Origin: a virus
Virus record (IMG/VR): IMGVR_UViG_3300028802_000015
Location: 1 to 61,297 of that record
Direction: 5' to 3' (one strand)
DNA: 61,297 nt
In this document: positions 13,755 through 21,654 of the stretch, piece by piece
How positions within the stretch are numbered: position 1 is the first letter of the stretch
Layout: the number at the start of each line of letters is the position of its first letter
Position numbers and translations under genes: made by a program
Notes under the pieces: generated by a model
Databases searched by the model: none
Seen by the model: only the letters and a program-made list of their open reading frames with translations
Told to the model about the DNA's origin: nothing

Positions 13755-14065
13755 GCACGATCCCGCTCGCGTCACGCCGCGTCGTTCGTGACCGGTACGC
13801 CAAGCGCTGCGCCCACTGTGGGATGCCAGCGGGAGGTGGGCACTGGCACCACCGCAGGTCCCGGTCCGTGGTCGATGACCACACCCACTGCCCCTGCAAC
13901 GGGGTGTGGCTGTGCGGCACCTGCCACGCCTGGGCCCATGCTCAACCGAAGAAAGCGAGGGACGACGGGTTCGTCATCAGCAGGTACGTCGATCAACCGT
14001 TCACCATCCCGATCGTCACACCGTGGGGCCGCCGGTTCCACGACTGTCGGGGCGTCAGTCTTTAG
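13751..14065 (+). CDS. HNH-type endonuclease-like protein, 104 aa
   Basis: GTG start coupled by GTGA. CAHCG then WHHRRSRS, then CPCNGVWLCGTCHAWAH gives the HH...N...H order of the HNH fold with structural zinc cysteines at both ends. It could nick or cut DNA in replication or packaging. It is not next to the terminase as in many HNH phages. The stop TAG lies in site 14. Confidence 0.75.
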   Translation: MSTIPLASRRVVRDRYAKRCAHCGMPAGGGHWHHRRSRSVVDDHTHCPCNGVWLCGTCHAWAHAQPKKARDDGFVISRYVDQPFTIPIVTPWGRRFHDCRGVSL

Positions 14066-14073
14066 TCACTAAA
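14061..14073 (+). repeat. TTTAGTNACTAAA site 14 (centre C)
   Basis: Gives the upstream stop. GAGGAGCAACC follows and the ATG is 13 bp away. Confidence 0.92.
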
Positions 14074-14085
14074 CGAGGAGCAACC

Positions 14086-14799
14086 ATGACCACAGAAGTT
14101 GTCGCCGACCACACCGTCGGCATCCGGTTCAAGACCTTCCACGAGCGGCACCCGCTGCCCGATCTCAACACCGAACTGCTGGCCCGGCTCATGGAGTGGG
14201 CGGAGTACGAGAACCAGGTGACCGAGGGCCTGATCGTGCGGGACCGCATCCCCGAGGAGTACCGCCTGTGGGGCGACTGGGACCAGGGCGTGTGGGGGTT
14301 CCTCGACACCGAGGGTCGGGAACTCACCGAGGACGAGAAGCAGGACTACCGCAACGGTGTGTGCCGGACCGCGTTCTGCATGGCCGGTCAGGCAGCCACC
14401 CAGTCCGGCTACCGCCTGATCTTCGGGCCGCACGACAACAGCAACCGGGAACGCGACGGCGTGCTGCACCACGGGTTCAGCGCGCAGATGGTGATCCAGG
14501 TGCAGGAGACCGGGAGGTTCGGGCCCCGCGGGTTCCCGATCATGGAGGACGTGCCCGGCGCAAACCGGCAGGACGTTGGCGCGGTCGGCCGGGAGGTGCT
14601 CGGCCTGAACCACGAGGAGTCGTCGGCGTTCTTCGACGGCGACAACAACCTCCTCACCTTGCAGCGGTACTGCAACACGTTCTACGCGGCACGCAACCTG
14701 CCGCCGCTCTACCCCGGGCTGGGCATGGCCTACGTGGAGAGCCCGAACTACGAGGTCATCGACGCGGCCGAGTACCCCGAGTCCGACGACGACTACTAG
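14086..14799 (+). CDS. hypothetical protein, 237 aa
   Basis: ATG directly after GAGGAGCAACC. Residues 85-110 hold CRTAFCMAGQAATQSGYRL and the middle contains LGLNHEESSAFFDGDNNL, a layout seen in small actinophage proteins of unknown role. Acidic C-terminus. Twelve bases before the next gene. Confidence 0.7.
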   Translation: MTTEVVADHTVGIRFKTFHERHPLPDLNTELLARLMEWAEYENQVTEGLIVRDRIPEEYRLWGDWDQGVWGFLDTEGRELTEDEKQDYRNGVCRTAFCMAGQAATQSGYRLIFGPHDNSNRERDGVLHHGFSAQMVIQVQETGRFGPRGFPIMEDVPGANRQDVGAVGREVLGLNHEESSAFFDGDNNLLTLQRYCNTFYAARNLPPLYPGLGMAYVESPNYEVIDAAEYPESDDDY

Positions 14800-14811
14800 G
14801 AGAGGATCACA

Positions 14812-16089
14812 GTGGCTAAGTCCAACGCTGCCCGACGCGACAGCGCTCGCGTCATCTCAGAGATCGGTCATAGCGGCATGGCGGAGGTCTCGCTGCGCGT
14901 GCTGATGATGGCCCTGGACCTCGGTTGGGACGCGACCGAACTTCGCGGCCAGGTGCAACTGTCCCGGGAGCACGAGGGCTCCCATGTCGTCGTGATGATC
15001 CCCACCAATCAGCGGTCCATCAAAGAGCAGGTCGGCAAGTCGTGGATGCGCAAGGTCCTCAGGTACGCCGACCCGATCAAGATGGCTTTCATGCAGGGTG
15101 CGGTTGACGACTGGTCATCCACGGACCCGGTTCGCCATGCCCGCGGCGAGAAGGCCCTCGACTCGATGCGGTCAACTCAGGTGTGGAAGGACCCGACGCT
15201 GCTCCGAGACTGGATCACACCACACGCTGTGACACCGGCCCCGGAGCCGGAGCCCACACCGGAGTCGGAGCCTGAGGTGGAGGAGCAACCGACCCCGGTC
15301 GTCGGTGAGGTCGTAGACAACGGCCCCACTGTCAGCAAGATCCGCCCGTGGATCGCCCGCCGCTCGATGCACAAGGAAGGCGGCGAAATCTACGAGAGCA
15401 AGGCGGTCCTCGAACGCAAGTGGACCGACGGCTCGCTGGACTACCAGTGCGCGTTCCCCGGCTGTGACAGCGGGCCCGACGGTGGCCCGTACACCGCCCC
15501 CGAGGCGCGCACCATCGCCAGTCACTACGGCGGCAAGCACGGCAAGGAAGCGCCGACCCTCAAGGCCGCGCAGGCGGAGTCGTGGACCGACCCCGGCATC
15601 TCGTGGACACCGACCCAGCGTCAGCAGGGCCGGATCGCCCGGTTGACCGCGGAGATCCTCGCCGCTGTCGAAGCGGTGCCGGACGAACTGCACGGCAGCA
15701 ACGAGGAGATCGCTTCGACGCTGGCTCAGTTCATCGTGAAGCGCCGCGACGCTGCACGGGAGTCGCTGACCGACGAGTCCACCCCGCTCACCTCGGAGCA
15801 GGTGATCGAACGGGTGCGTCGCCTGGTGGACGGTGGTGCCTACGCTGACCTGTTAGCGAGGATGGAGCAGGTCGAGGTCCAGGCTGCGGCCAAGATCGAG
15901 GAAGTCCGCACACAGTTGGGCAGCAAGGAACGCGGCATGACCAACGCGATCCGCGCGATGGAGGCCCGGCTGGACGACAAGGACAAGCAGATCGCGGAGG
16001 CCGAGGCGAAGGTGGCTGAGGCGCAGCGAGCAGAACGTGAGGCGAACGAACGGTGGGTCGCGCTGCGGGAGTTGGTCAACGGTCCCTGA
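14812..16089 (+). CDS. zinc-finger and coiled-coil protein, 425 aa
   Basis: GTG after AGGAGAGG. Residues 1-140 form an alpha/beta domain, 141-170 a Pro/Glu linker, and 212-245 a C2H2-like finger (CAFPGCDSGP...HYGGKHGK). Residues 335-420 are a long charged coiled coil (KIEEVRTQLG, EARLDDKDKQIAEAEAKVAE). The architecture suits a DNA-binding scaffold or replication accessory. The next nuclease gene overlaps its 3' end. Confidence 0.7.
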   Translation: MAKSNAARRDSARVISEIGHSGMAEVSLRVLMMALDLGWDATELRGQVQLSREHEGSHVVVMIPTNQRSIKEQVGKSWMRKVLRYADPIKMAFMQGAVDDWSSTDPVRHARGEKALDSMRSTQVWKDPTLLRDWITPHAVTPAPEPEPTPESEPEVEEQPTPVVGEVVDNGPTVSKIRPWIARRSMHKEGGEIYESKAVLERKWTDGSLDYQCAFPGCDSGPDGGPYTAPEARTIASHYGGKHGKEAPTLKAAQAESWTDPGISWTPTQRQQGRIARLTAEILAAVEAVPDELHGSNEEIASTLAQFIVKRRDAARESLTDESTPLTSEQVIERVRRLVDGGAYADLLARMEQVEVQAAAKIEEVRTQLGSKERGMTNAIRAMEARLDDKDKQIAEAEAKVAEAQRAEREANERWVALRELVNGP

Positions 16090-16382
16090 CCGAGGCCCAG
16101 TTCACGACCGCTGTCATCCAGTTGGCGAAGTACCGCGGGTGGTCCGTCACCCACTTCCGTCCCGCCAAGACGGAGCGTGGGTGGCGGACCGCTTTGCAGG
16201 GTGACGCAGGGTTCCCCGACCTGGTGCTGTCCCGGCGGGGCCGCACGATCATCGCCGAACTCAAGACCGAGACTGGTCGGCTCACTGACGGGCAGCGTCG
16301 GTGGGCCGACCAGATCGGTCCTGCGCTGTACCGGTTGTGGCGTCCCTCCGACATGCCGATCATCGGCCAGGAGTTGCGCTGA
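16053..16382 (+). CDS. VRR-NUC family nuclease, 109 aa
   Basis: GWSVTHFRPAK, then GDAGFPDLVLSRRGRTIIAELKTE, then LTDGQRRWADQI match the virus-type replication-repair nuclease fold, with catalytic D and ExK. Such enzymes resolve branched DNA. GTG 16053 overlaps the previous gene by 37 bp. No better canonical start exists, though a CTG near 16083 is possible. Confidence 0.85.
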   Translation: MGRAAGVGQRSLTEAQFTTAVIQLAKYRGWSVTHFRPAKTERGWRTALQGDAGFPDLVLSRRGRTIIAELKTETGRLTDGQRRWADQIGPALYRLWRPSDMPIIGQELR

Positions 16383-16383
16383 C

Positions 16384-16396
16384 TTTAGTGACTAAA
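16384..16396 (+). repeat. TTTAGTNACTAAA site 15 (centre G)
   Basis: Lies directly after the nuclease stop. GAGGAGCAGCC follows and the ATG is 15 bp away. Confidence 0.92.
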
Positions 16397-16410
16397 CGAG
16401 GAGCAGCCAT

Positions 16411-16860
16411 ATGAGGGTTCTGATCACCGGCTCCCGAGACTGGGAGGACGAGGCGCTGGTGCAGCGGACGTTGAGCCTGCTGCATCAGCAAGGGGGGACC
16501 GAGGTCCCGCTGTTGCCGCTGGACGCGCAGGTCCGGTTCGACGGGCGCATCCATGTGCTCGTCTCCGGCCACTGCCCGACCGGCGCTGACCGCATGGCGG
16601 AGGAGTGGGCTGAGGCTTACGACGTGGAGGTGGTGACCTACCCGGCGGACTGGGGCAAGCACGGCAAGGTGGCGGGCCCGGTCCGGAACGCGGTGATGGT
16701 CAAGCAGGGCGCTGACGTGTGCATGGCCTACGGCGGGCGGTGCATCAAGAAACGCTGCGACCGCGGCACCTACCCGCACTGCTCGCACGGCACGTTGCAC
16801 TGCGCGTCCCTCGCTGTGGACGCGTTGATCCCTACGGCGATGCACCGGCACGGCTGGTGA
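16411..16860 (+). CDS. SLOG/DUF2493-like nucleotide-binding protein, 149 aa
   Basis: RVLITGSRDWEDEALV at the start, GHCPTGADRMAEEWAEAY in the middle, then YPADWGKHGKVAGPVRNAVM are the signature of YspA/DUF2493 proteins of the SLOG superfamily. Members bind nucleotides or modified nucleotides. A cysteine- and His-rich insert (CIKKRCDRGTYPHCSHGTLHC) after residue 108 may bind metal and is unusual. Role in the phage unknown. Confidence 0.82.
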   Translation: MRVLITGSRDWEDEALVQRTLSLLHQQGGTEVPLLPLDAQVRFDGRIHVLVSGHCPTGADRMAEEWAEAYDVEVVTYPADWGKHGKVAGPVRNAVMVKQGADVCMAYGGRCIKKRCDRGTYPHCSHGTLHCASLAVDALIPTAMHRHGW

Positions 16861-16874
16861 AGATCGGAGCAACC

Positions 16875-17072
16875 ATGACCACCGACGAGGAACTGTGGGA
16901 CCTGGCGTACAAGGTGCTCGGTGAGTTGCACCTCGCCAGCGATGTAGCGGTCGCGCACCTGGCGGTGCAGGAGCGGGGCACCACGAGCCTGTTCTGGGCG
17001 ACCTGCGGTCAGCGTGGGTTCATCCCATCGAAGGACACCGGTCGCCCCGGGTTCCGGCGGGTGATCCAGTGA
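16875..17072 (+). CDS. hypothetical protein, 65 aa
   Basis: GATCGGAGCAACC immediately precedes the ATG. Small helical protein ending in a basic FIPSKDTGRPGFRRVIQ tail. GTGA overlap with the next gene. Confidence 0.65.
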   Translation: MTTDEELWDLAYKVLGELHLASDVAVAHLAVQERGTTSLFWATCGQRGFIPSKDTGRPGFRRVIQ

Positions 17073-17935
17073 CCCCCGACCGGGACGCCCTCGCCCGCAT
17101 CATCCGCGCCGCCATCGACGGGTGGCCCGTAGCAGACCCAACCGTCACCGTCACTGACACGATCACAGACGCCGTCCTCGCCCACCTCGCCACCACCCAC
17201 CCACCCACCGACACAGGGCTACGGGCCGAGTGGGAGAGCCGCCTGGCCGACTTGCTCGCGAAGCGCCGCACACACGGGCAGGTGTTCATGGGCGGCGAGC
17301 ATCACCCGATGCCCTCCGAGGTCAAGGATGCCCGGGAGTTCATCGGCGCGCTGTTGGCCGCCCTCGCCGCCCCCCACCCCGGGCCCGACCAGGCAGACGG
17401 GGGCAGGTGGGCCGTCTCCGACGCAGCGAACCGGCTGCTCACCGCACTAGCCGACTGCGTCCGGCAAGCCACCGACTACGGCGAACAGGACGGCGGCTTC
17501 GTCGCCTTCTACCTGCTCCCGACCGGGCCGATCCACCGCGCGATCCCGCTGCTGCAGGAGTACGGCATGACCGTCCGACCGCACACCGCCCCCGACCCCG
17601 GGCCCGACCAGGCAGACGACTGCCACTGCGACCGAACCGAGGCCGCGCTCGTCGTCTGCCCCGTCCACCCCGAGCGCATGGAGGCGTGGCTCGCAGCCAT
17701 CGAGGCACGGCGCGCCGACCCCGAGTTCATGGCCAGCATCCAGGCAAGCATCGCCCGCCACAAGCCGATCCTCGACCGACTAGCCGAGGACGACGGCCCC
17801 GCCCCCGACCCCGGGCCCGACCAGGCAGACGCACAGCGCGGGCGGCTCCGCGCGTGCAACTGCAAGGGGTGTGCCGAGCAACTAGCCGAGATGGACGCCC
17901 CCGCCCGTGACCGGGCCGACGGGGGGACGACATGA
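17069..17935 (+). CDS. modular protein with three identical PGPDQAD linkers, 288 aa
   Basis: GTG start by GTGA overlap. Three near-identical 25-bp blocks (17375-17399, 17594-17618, 17807-17831) encode PGPDQAD linkers that split the protein into four short modules. The third module has CHCDRTEAALVVCPVHPERM and the last CNCKGCAEQL, both metal-site-like. It reads like small phage proteins joined end to end. Confidence 0.65.
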   Translation: MTPDRDALARIIRAAIDGWPVADPTVTVTDTITDAVLAHLATTHPPTDTGLRAEWESRLADLLAKRRTHGQVFMGGEHHPMPSEVKDAREFIGALLAALAAPHPGPDQADGGRWAVSDAANRLLTALADCVRQATDYGEQDGGFVAFYLLPTGPIHRAIPLLQEYGMTVRPHTAPDPGPDQADDCHCDRTEAALVVCPVHPERMEAWLAAIEARRADPEFMASIQASIARHKPILDRLAEDDGPAPDPGPDQADAQRGRLRACNCKGCAEQLAEMDAPARDRADGGTT

Positions 17936-18258
17936 GCATCGACGAACGCAAACCGGGCGAAGCGTGGTGTCACGACTGCCCAGATCACGAGGCGTGCGCT
18001 ACCGGCTGGCGCTGTGATGACGTGAAAGAGATCAACGACCACGCCCGTGATCTCGTCGCCGACCTCGCCCAACGCGACGCCACCATCGCCGCCGTGCGGG
18101 CGCTGCACCGTCCGTCGCTGTTCCCGAAGCATGGTGGCCCGTTCCACGGCAAGACGATCTGTGTCGAGTGCAGCAATAAAGGGTGGGCCGAGGGTGACCA
18201 GCCTGGCGAGGTCTACCCCTGTCCCACCATTCGTGCCCTCGACGGGGGCGACCAGTGA
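17932..18258 (+). CDS. Cys-rich protein, 108 aa
   Basis: ATGA overlap at the start. CHDC-x4-C-x5-C at residues 13-28 and CVEC plus CP near the C-terminus suggest two zinc sites flanking a helix. Function unknown. Confidence 0.65.
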   Translation: MSIDERKPGEAWCHDCPDHEACATGWRCDDVKEINDHARDLVADLAQRDATIAAVRALHRPSLFPKHGGPFHGKTICVECSNKGWAEGDQPGEVYPCPTIRALDGGDQ

Positions 18259-18440
18259 GCACCTGCCCGTACTGCCACGGCACCGATGTGGCTCACACCA
18301 CCAAGGGCGACGGGTTCTGCCTCGACTGTGAGCGCACCTGGATCACCAAGGGGCAGCGGCGGGTGGTGGCGGCACAGCGGCGCATGGACTGGTTCGACCG
18401 GCTCAACGACCCCGCCCCCAGGGACGGGAAGCAGCAGTGA
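18255..18440 (+). CDS. zinc-ribbon mini-protein, 61 aa
   Basis: GTG start (GTGA). CPYCH at 4-8 and CLDC at 22-25 form a classical zinc ribbon, followed by a basic helix (KGQRRVVAAQRRMDWFDRL). Likely nucleic-acid binding. Confidence 0.68.
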   Translation: MSTCPYCHGTDVAHTTKGDGFCLDCERTWITKGQRRVVAAQRRMDWFDRLNDPAPRDGKQQ

Positions 18441-18625
18441 CCCGGTACTCACAGTGGTGCATCGAGGACCACGTGCTCTGCTGCCTGTGCTTCGGGTGCT
18501 TCCCGCTGACCGCACTGTGGCGCGACCCGGACGGGATGCTCACCGACGTGTGCGTGCCCTGCCAGACCAACGAGGCGTACGCGATGAACCGGCGCTACGA
18601 CAACCCGTCGCCCCAGCGCCACTGA
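18437..18625 (+). CDS. Cys-rich mini-protein, 62 aa
   Basis: GTG start (GTGA). CIED...CCLCFGCF and CVPC give seven cysteines in 35 residues. The last 31 bp overlap the 3' end of the opposite-strand gene at 18595-18846. Confidence 0.6.
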   Translation: MTRYSQWCIEDHVLCCLCFGCFPLTALWRDPDGMLTDVCVPCQTNEAYAMNRRYDNPSPQRH

Positions 18626-18846
18626 CGGCCGGTCCGTTCGTTCTCCGCCCGGGTCCAGGCCATGACCCGCTTGTGGGAGTGCAGGCTCAGCGCCATAGCG
18701 GCGTCGAGCCTGCCCTCCTGCCGGGCCCGGAAGTAGGTCCGCTGCCACTCGGCGGCGAGTTCCTTGTCCACCTCGTCCCGCACACCGGAGAGCCACATCA
18801 GGCGCTCGATCGCGTCGCGCGGGGCGTCGGAGAAGTCGCATAGCAT
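18595..18846 (-). CDS. lone leftward gene in the rightward block, 83 aa
   Basis: Helical protein (DAIERLMWLSGVRDEVDKEL, then ARQEGRLDAAMALSLHSHKR and RAENERTGRQWRWGDG) of a type found in other actinophages, function unknown to me. The ATG lies 7 bp after a TAGGCT -10 element (18854-18859, minus strand), so the transcript may be leaderless. It is the only gene against the direction of its block. Confidence 0.72.
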   Translation of the reverse strand: MLCDFSDAPRDAIERLMWLSGVRDEVDKELAAEWQRTYFRARQEGRLDAAMALSLHSHKRVMAWTRAENERTGRQWRWGDGLS

Positions 18847-18848
18847 GT

Positions 18849-18878
18849 TCGACAGCCTACCCCCAACTGGACTAGGAT
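18849..18878 (+). promoter_or_regulatory. divergent promoter region
   Basis: Plus strand: TCGACA (18849-18854), 18 bp, TAGGAT (18873-18878). Minus strand: TAGGCT at 18859-18854, 7 bp from the ATG at 18846. The plus promoter would start at about the ATG of a possible 19-codon frame (18884-18943) that stops inside site 16. Confidence 0.5.
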
Positions 18879-18931
18879 GGGCTATGAAAGGTGAGGCTGA
18901 GGTTTGTGTCCGACCCCCCAGGCACCCTCGG

Positions 18932-18944
18932 TTTAGTCACTAAA
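18932..18944 (+). repeat. TTTAGTNACTAAA site 16 (centre C)
   Basis: Lies 24 bp before the annealing-protein start. GGGAGCAACC sits between them. Confidence 0.92.
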
Positions 18945-18967
18945 CGGCCACCCCAAGGGAGCAACCA

Positions 18968-19600
18968 GTGGGACTCACTGCCAAGCAGATCAAGCGCCTC
19001 ATCACCCCGGTCCGGCAGAGCCGGGTCGAGAAGAAGCAAGGCAACACCTACGTCCCAGCCCACGAGGTCCGGGCCGAACTGTCCCGCATCTTCGGCCCCG
19101 GCAACTGGGACTCGACCGTCCATGACGTGCAACTGGTCTACGAGACCTCGTTCGAGAACGCAGAGAGGGGCAACAAGACCTACTGGACCGTGTGCTACCG
19201 GGCGGCGTGCACCCTGCGGATCAGGGACTACGAGGGCAACGTGGTCGCCGAGTTCACCGAGTACCACGCCGAGGAGAACGCACCCCAGCCCAACCGCGGT
19301 GAGGCGCACGCGCTGGCGCTGACCAGCGTCGAGTCCTACGCGCTGCGCCGGGCCGCGATCGGCCTCGGAGACGCGTTCGGGCTGCACCTCTACGCCGACG
19401 GGTCGCTGGCCCCCCTGGTCCGCGGCACCCTGATGATGGAGGAGGTGTTCGGTGAGGCCCCGCCAGCGCCGTCACAGGCCGCGCTGACGCCCGAGCAGCA
19501 GGCGGTGCTGGAGAACAGCCTGGGAGCCAGGGTCATCAGCGACGAGCCCACCCAGGCCCCCGAGACGGCCACCCCTGAGCCCGCGGAGGCGACGGCATGA
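18968..19600 (+). CDS. Rad52-like single-strand annealing protein, 210 aa
   Basis: GTG after GGGAGCAACCA. The core AEL...GPGNWDSTVHDV, then TYWTVCYRAACTLRI, then EAHALALTSVESYALRRAAIGLGDAFG, matches the Rad52/Sak fold in which the last segment lines the DNA groove. Residues 160-210 are an acidic, disordered tail. It probably pairs with the exonuclease at 20075 for annealing-based recombination. Confidence 0.82.
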   Translation: MGLTAKQIKRLITPVRQSRVEKKQGNTYVPAHEVRAELSRIFGPGNWDSTVHDVQLVYETSFENAERGNKTYWTVCYRAACTLRIRDYEGNVVAEFTEYHAEENAPQPNRGEAHALALTSVESYALRRAAIGLGDAFGLHLYADGSLAPLVRGTLMMEEVFGEAPPAPSQAALTPEQQAVLENSLGARVISDEPTQAPETATPEPAEATA

Positions 19601-19908
19601 ACGACGGACTGCCCACCACCCCACCCGACCTGCCCCCGACCATGTTGGAGCCCGTCGGCGAACTCGACTTCGGCGAGCAGGAACTCACCGGCATGTCGAT
19701 GGGCGACGACTACGTGCGCCGGACCATCGCAGTCGAGCAGGCCCGCAAGATCCTCACCGGCCCCGGCAAGTTGTTCGCCCCGGACGCGATCCCCGACGTG
19801 GGGTCGCTGATCGTCCTGGCCGACTGGCTGCTCGGGATCGAGGACGAGCCGGACACCGTGGAGATCACCAACATGACGGGCGAGGTCATCACCCGGGTGG
19901 AGAAGTGA
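19597..19908 (+). CDS. hypothetical protein, 103 aa
   Basis: ATGA overlap. Pro-rich start, then YVRRTIAVEQARKILTG and SLIVLADWLLGIE helices, and a beta hairpin TVEITNMTGEVI at the end. It sits between the annealing protein and the exonuclease, so a recombination accessory role is possible. Confidence 0.68.
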   Translation: MNDGLPTTPPDLPPTMLEPVGELDFGEQELTGMSMGDDYVRRTIAVEQARKILTGPGKLFAPDAIPDVGSLIVLADWLLGIEDEPDTVEITNMTGEVITRVEK

Positions 19909-20078
19909 TCCGCCGGGAGGACGTGGCGGACCGGCTCCGCAACGACATGGCCTCCACGCTGCGCGACTACGGGATCGACCCGCGCAAGCGGGAGCACATC
20001 GGCCCCGGCCTGGTGGAGGCGCTGGTCGAGGACGCGATGCACCAGGTGGACAAGGCGCTGGAAGGGAACGTGGCGTGA
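19905..20078 (+). CDS. hypothetical protein, 57 aa
   Basis: GTGA overlaps at both ends. All-helical, highly charged (REDVADRLRNDMASTLRDYG). Member of the recombination operon. Function unknown. Confidence 0.62.
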   Translation: MIRREDVADRLRNDMASTLRDYGIDPRKREHIGPGLVEALVEDAMHQVDKALEGNVA

Positions 20079-21013
20079 CCCCGCAGGAGCAGAGCCTCGC
20101 CGACGACATTTACGAGGCGATCATGCGCTCGTCGCTGGACTCGGCCCGCAGCCAGCAGAGCAAAGAGTTCCGGGTCGGCCTGTCCGACCTGGGTTACTGC
20201 TCCGAGCGGACCCGCCGGATGCTGGACCAGCAGGTGCCGGAGGACACCGACGTGCTGGCCGCGTTCATCGGGACCGCGCTGGGCGACCACATCGAAGCGG
20301 CGTGCATGGCGATCTGGCCGGACGCGCTGCGTCAGCAGGCCGTGACCTGCGTGCTGCACGGTGACCAGGGCGACTACAACGTGGACGGGCACCCCGACCT
20401 GGTGCGCCCCTCCGGGCTGGTCATCGACTTCAAGTCGGCCCGCGGGTTGGAGATCGTGTCCCGCAAGGGGCCGGACCCGCAGCAGCAGTTCCAGCGCCAC
20501 TGCTACGCCAAGGGGTGCTTCGAGTGCGGGCTGTTCGATGACGGCGTGACCCTGGACGACGTGTGGGTGGCGAACGTCTGGGTGGACCGGGCCGCGGACG
20601 ACAAGCGGCTGCACGTGAACATGGAGAAGTACGACCCGCTGGTCGTGGAGGACGCCGCCCGCTGGCTGGACGACGTGATCTACGCCTACATCAACCAGCA
20701 GGAAGCGAGGAAGGAACCGCCGCGGGAGGTCTGCTACGCCACCTGCGGCTACTACGGCACGTGCCGGGCGATGGACACCGACGTGACCGGGCTGCTGACC
20801 GACCCGACCGTGGTGACCGCCGCGGAAATCTACCGGGAGGGCCTGGCCCTGGTCAGCGCGGGCAACCGGCTCAAGGACCAGGGGCACGCGAACCTGGCCG
20901 GGGTCAGCGGGAGCACCGGGAAGTTCTCGATCCGGTGGGTGCACGTCAACGGCTCCCGGGTGGAGTACGACCGCAAGCCCTACGAGCGGCTCGACGTGAA
21001 GGAGGTGAAGTGA
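20075..21013 (+). CDS. Cas4/RecB-like exonuclease, 312 aa
   Basis: PD-(D/E)XK core GHPDLVRPSGLVIDFKSARG at about 109-128. An early CSER cysteine (49) plus a C-terminal CYATCGYYGTC cluster fit the four-Cys iron-sulfur site of Cas4/AddB-type nucleases. It should resect DNA ends to give single strands for the Rad52-like protein at 18968. GTG start coupled by GTGA. Confidence 0.85.
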   Translation: MTPQEQSLADDIYEAIMRSSLDSARSQQSKEFRVGLSDLGYCSERTRRMLDQQVPEDTDVLAAFIGTALGDHIEAACMAIWPDALRQQAVTCVLHGDQGDYNVDGHPDLVRPSGLVIDFKSARGLEIVSRKGPDPQQQFQRHCYAKGCFECGLFDDGVTLDDVWVANVWVDRAADDKRLHVNMEKYDPLVVEDAARWLDDVIYAYINQQEARKEPPREVCYATCGYYGTCRAMDTDVTGLLTDPTVVTAAEIYREGLALVSAGNRLKDQGHANLAGVSGSTGKFSIRWVHVNGSRVEYDRKPYERLDVKEVK

Positions 21014-21180
21014 ACGACGCCGCGGTCTGCCCGGAGTGCAGGCAGGGCAAGCACCTCAACTGCGACGGGACCGCATGGAACAACACGACGGACCAGCCAG
21101 TCGCCTGTGACTGCTGGAAGATCGAACACGACACATGGATCGGAGCACCGGATGAACGACCACAAGGTCCGCAAGGCTGA
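21010..21180 (+). CDS. zinc-binding mini-protein, 56 aa
   Basis: GTG start by GTGA. CPEC at 7-10, then H15 and C18, then CDC at 34-36 form a compact site of a type common in actinophages. Its last 29 bp overlap the next gene and contain its ribosome-binding sequence. Confidence 0.65.
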   Translation: MNDAAVCPECRQGKHLNCDGTAWNNTTDQPVACDCWKIEHDTWIGAPDERPQGPQG

Positions 21181-21502
21181 CCTGATCGCGCGGATCAAAG
21201 AGAACCGGGACAACCACCGGCAGCAGTTCGACACGGCGCAGCAGGTCTACCGGCAGCGGGTGATCGAGGAACTCGACCGCCGCCTGGACGACGCCAAGAA
21301 CGGCCGGAAGATCGACCTGTACTTCCGGATGCCGGAACCGCAACTGTTCCTCAGCGAGTACGACGCCGCGCTTGAGGCGTTGGAGTGGGAGATTGACGAC
21401 GAGATCGTCATCGACCACGACTCGTTCCGGCAGTTGGTCCTCAACCAGTGGCACTGGGCGCAGCAGTTCGCCGCCTCCACCGGTGTCTACCTGGCCGAAT
21501 GA
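21152..21502 (+). CDS. charged helical protein, 116 aa
   Basis: GATCGGAGCACC at 21138 sets the start. The first half is a charged helix (KADLIARIKENRDNHRQQFD, RQRVIEELDRRLDDAKNG) and the second half acidic (LEALEWEIDDEIVIDHDSF). Function unknown. Confidence 0.68.
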   Translation: MNDHKVRKADLIARIKENRDNHRQQFDTAQQVYRQRVIEELDRRLDDAKNGRKIDLYFRMPEPQLFLSEYDAALEALEWEIDDEIVIDHDSFRQLVLNQWHWAQQFAASTGVYLAE

Positions 21503-21654
21503 CCACCGGCGAGGCGTGCCGGGTATGCGGCCACGAGTTCGGCCTCCACGGGCTGTACTGGTGCAACGGCTCCCGCATGTCTGGCGGGCCCAGTGGCATC
21601 CGCCAGACCTGCTCCTGCCCGGGGTTCACCACCGAGAAGCCGAAGCGCCGATGA
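21499..21654 (+). CDS. zinc-binding mini-protein, 51 aa
   Basis: ATGA overlap. CRVCGHEFGLHG with WCNG, then CSCPGF, gives a His/Cys metal site. Another of the many Cys-rich small genes in this block. Confidence 0.65.
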   Translation: MTTGEACRVCGHEFGLHGLYWCNGSRMSGGPSGIRQTCSCPGFTTEKPKRR

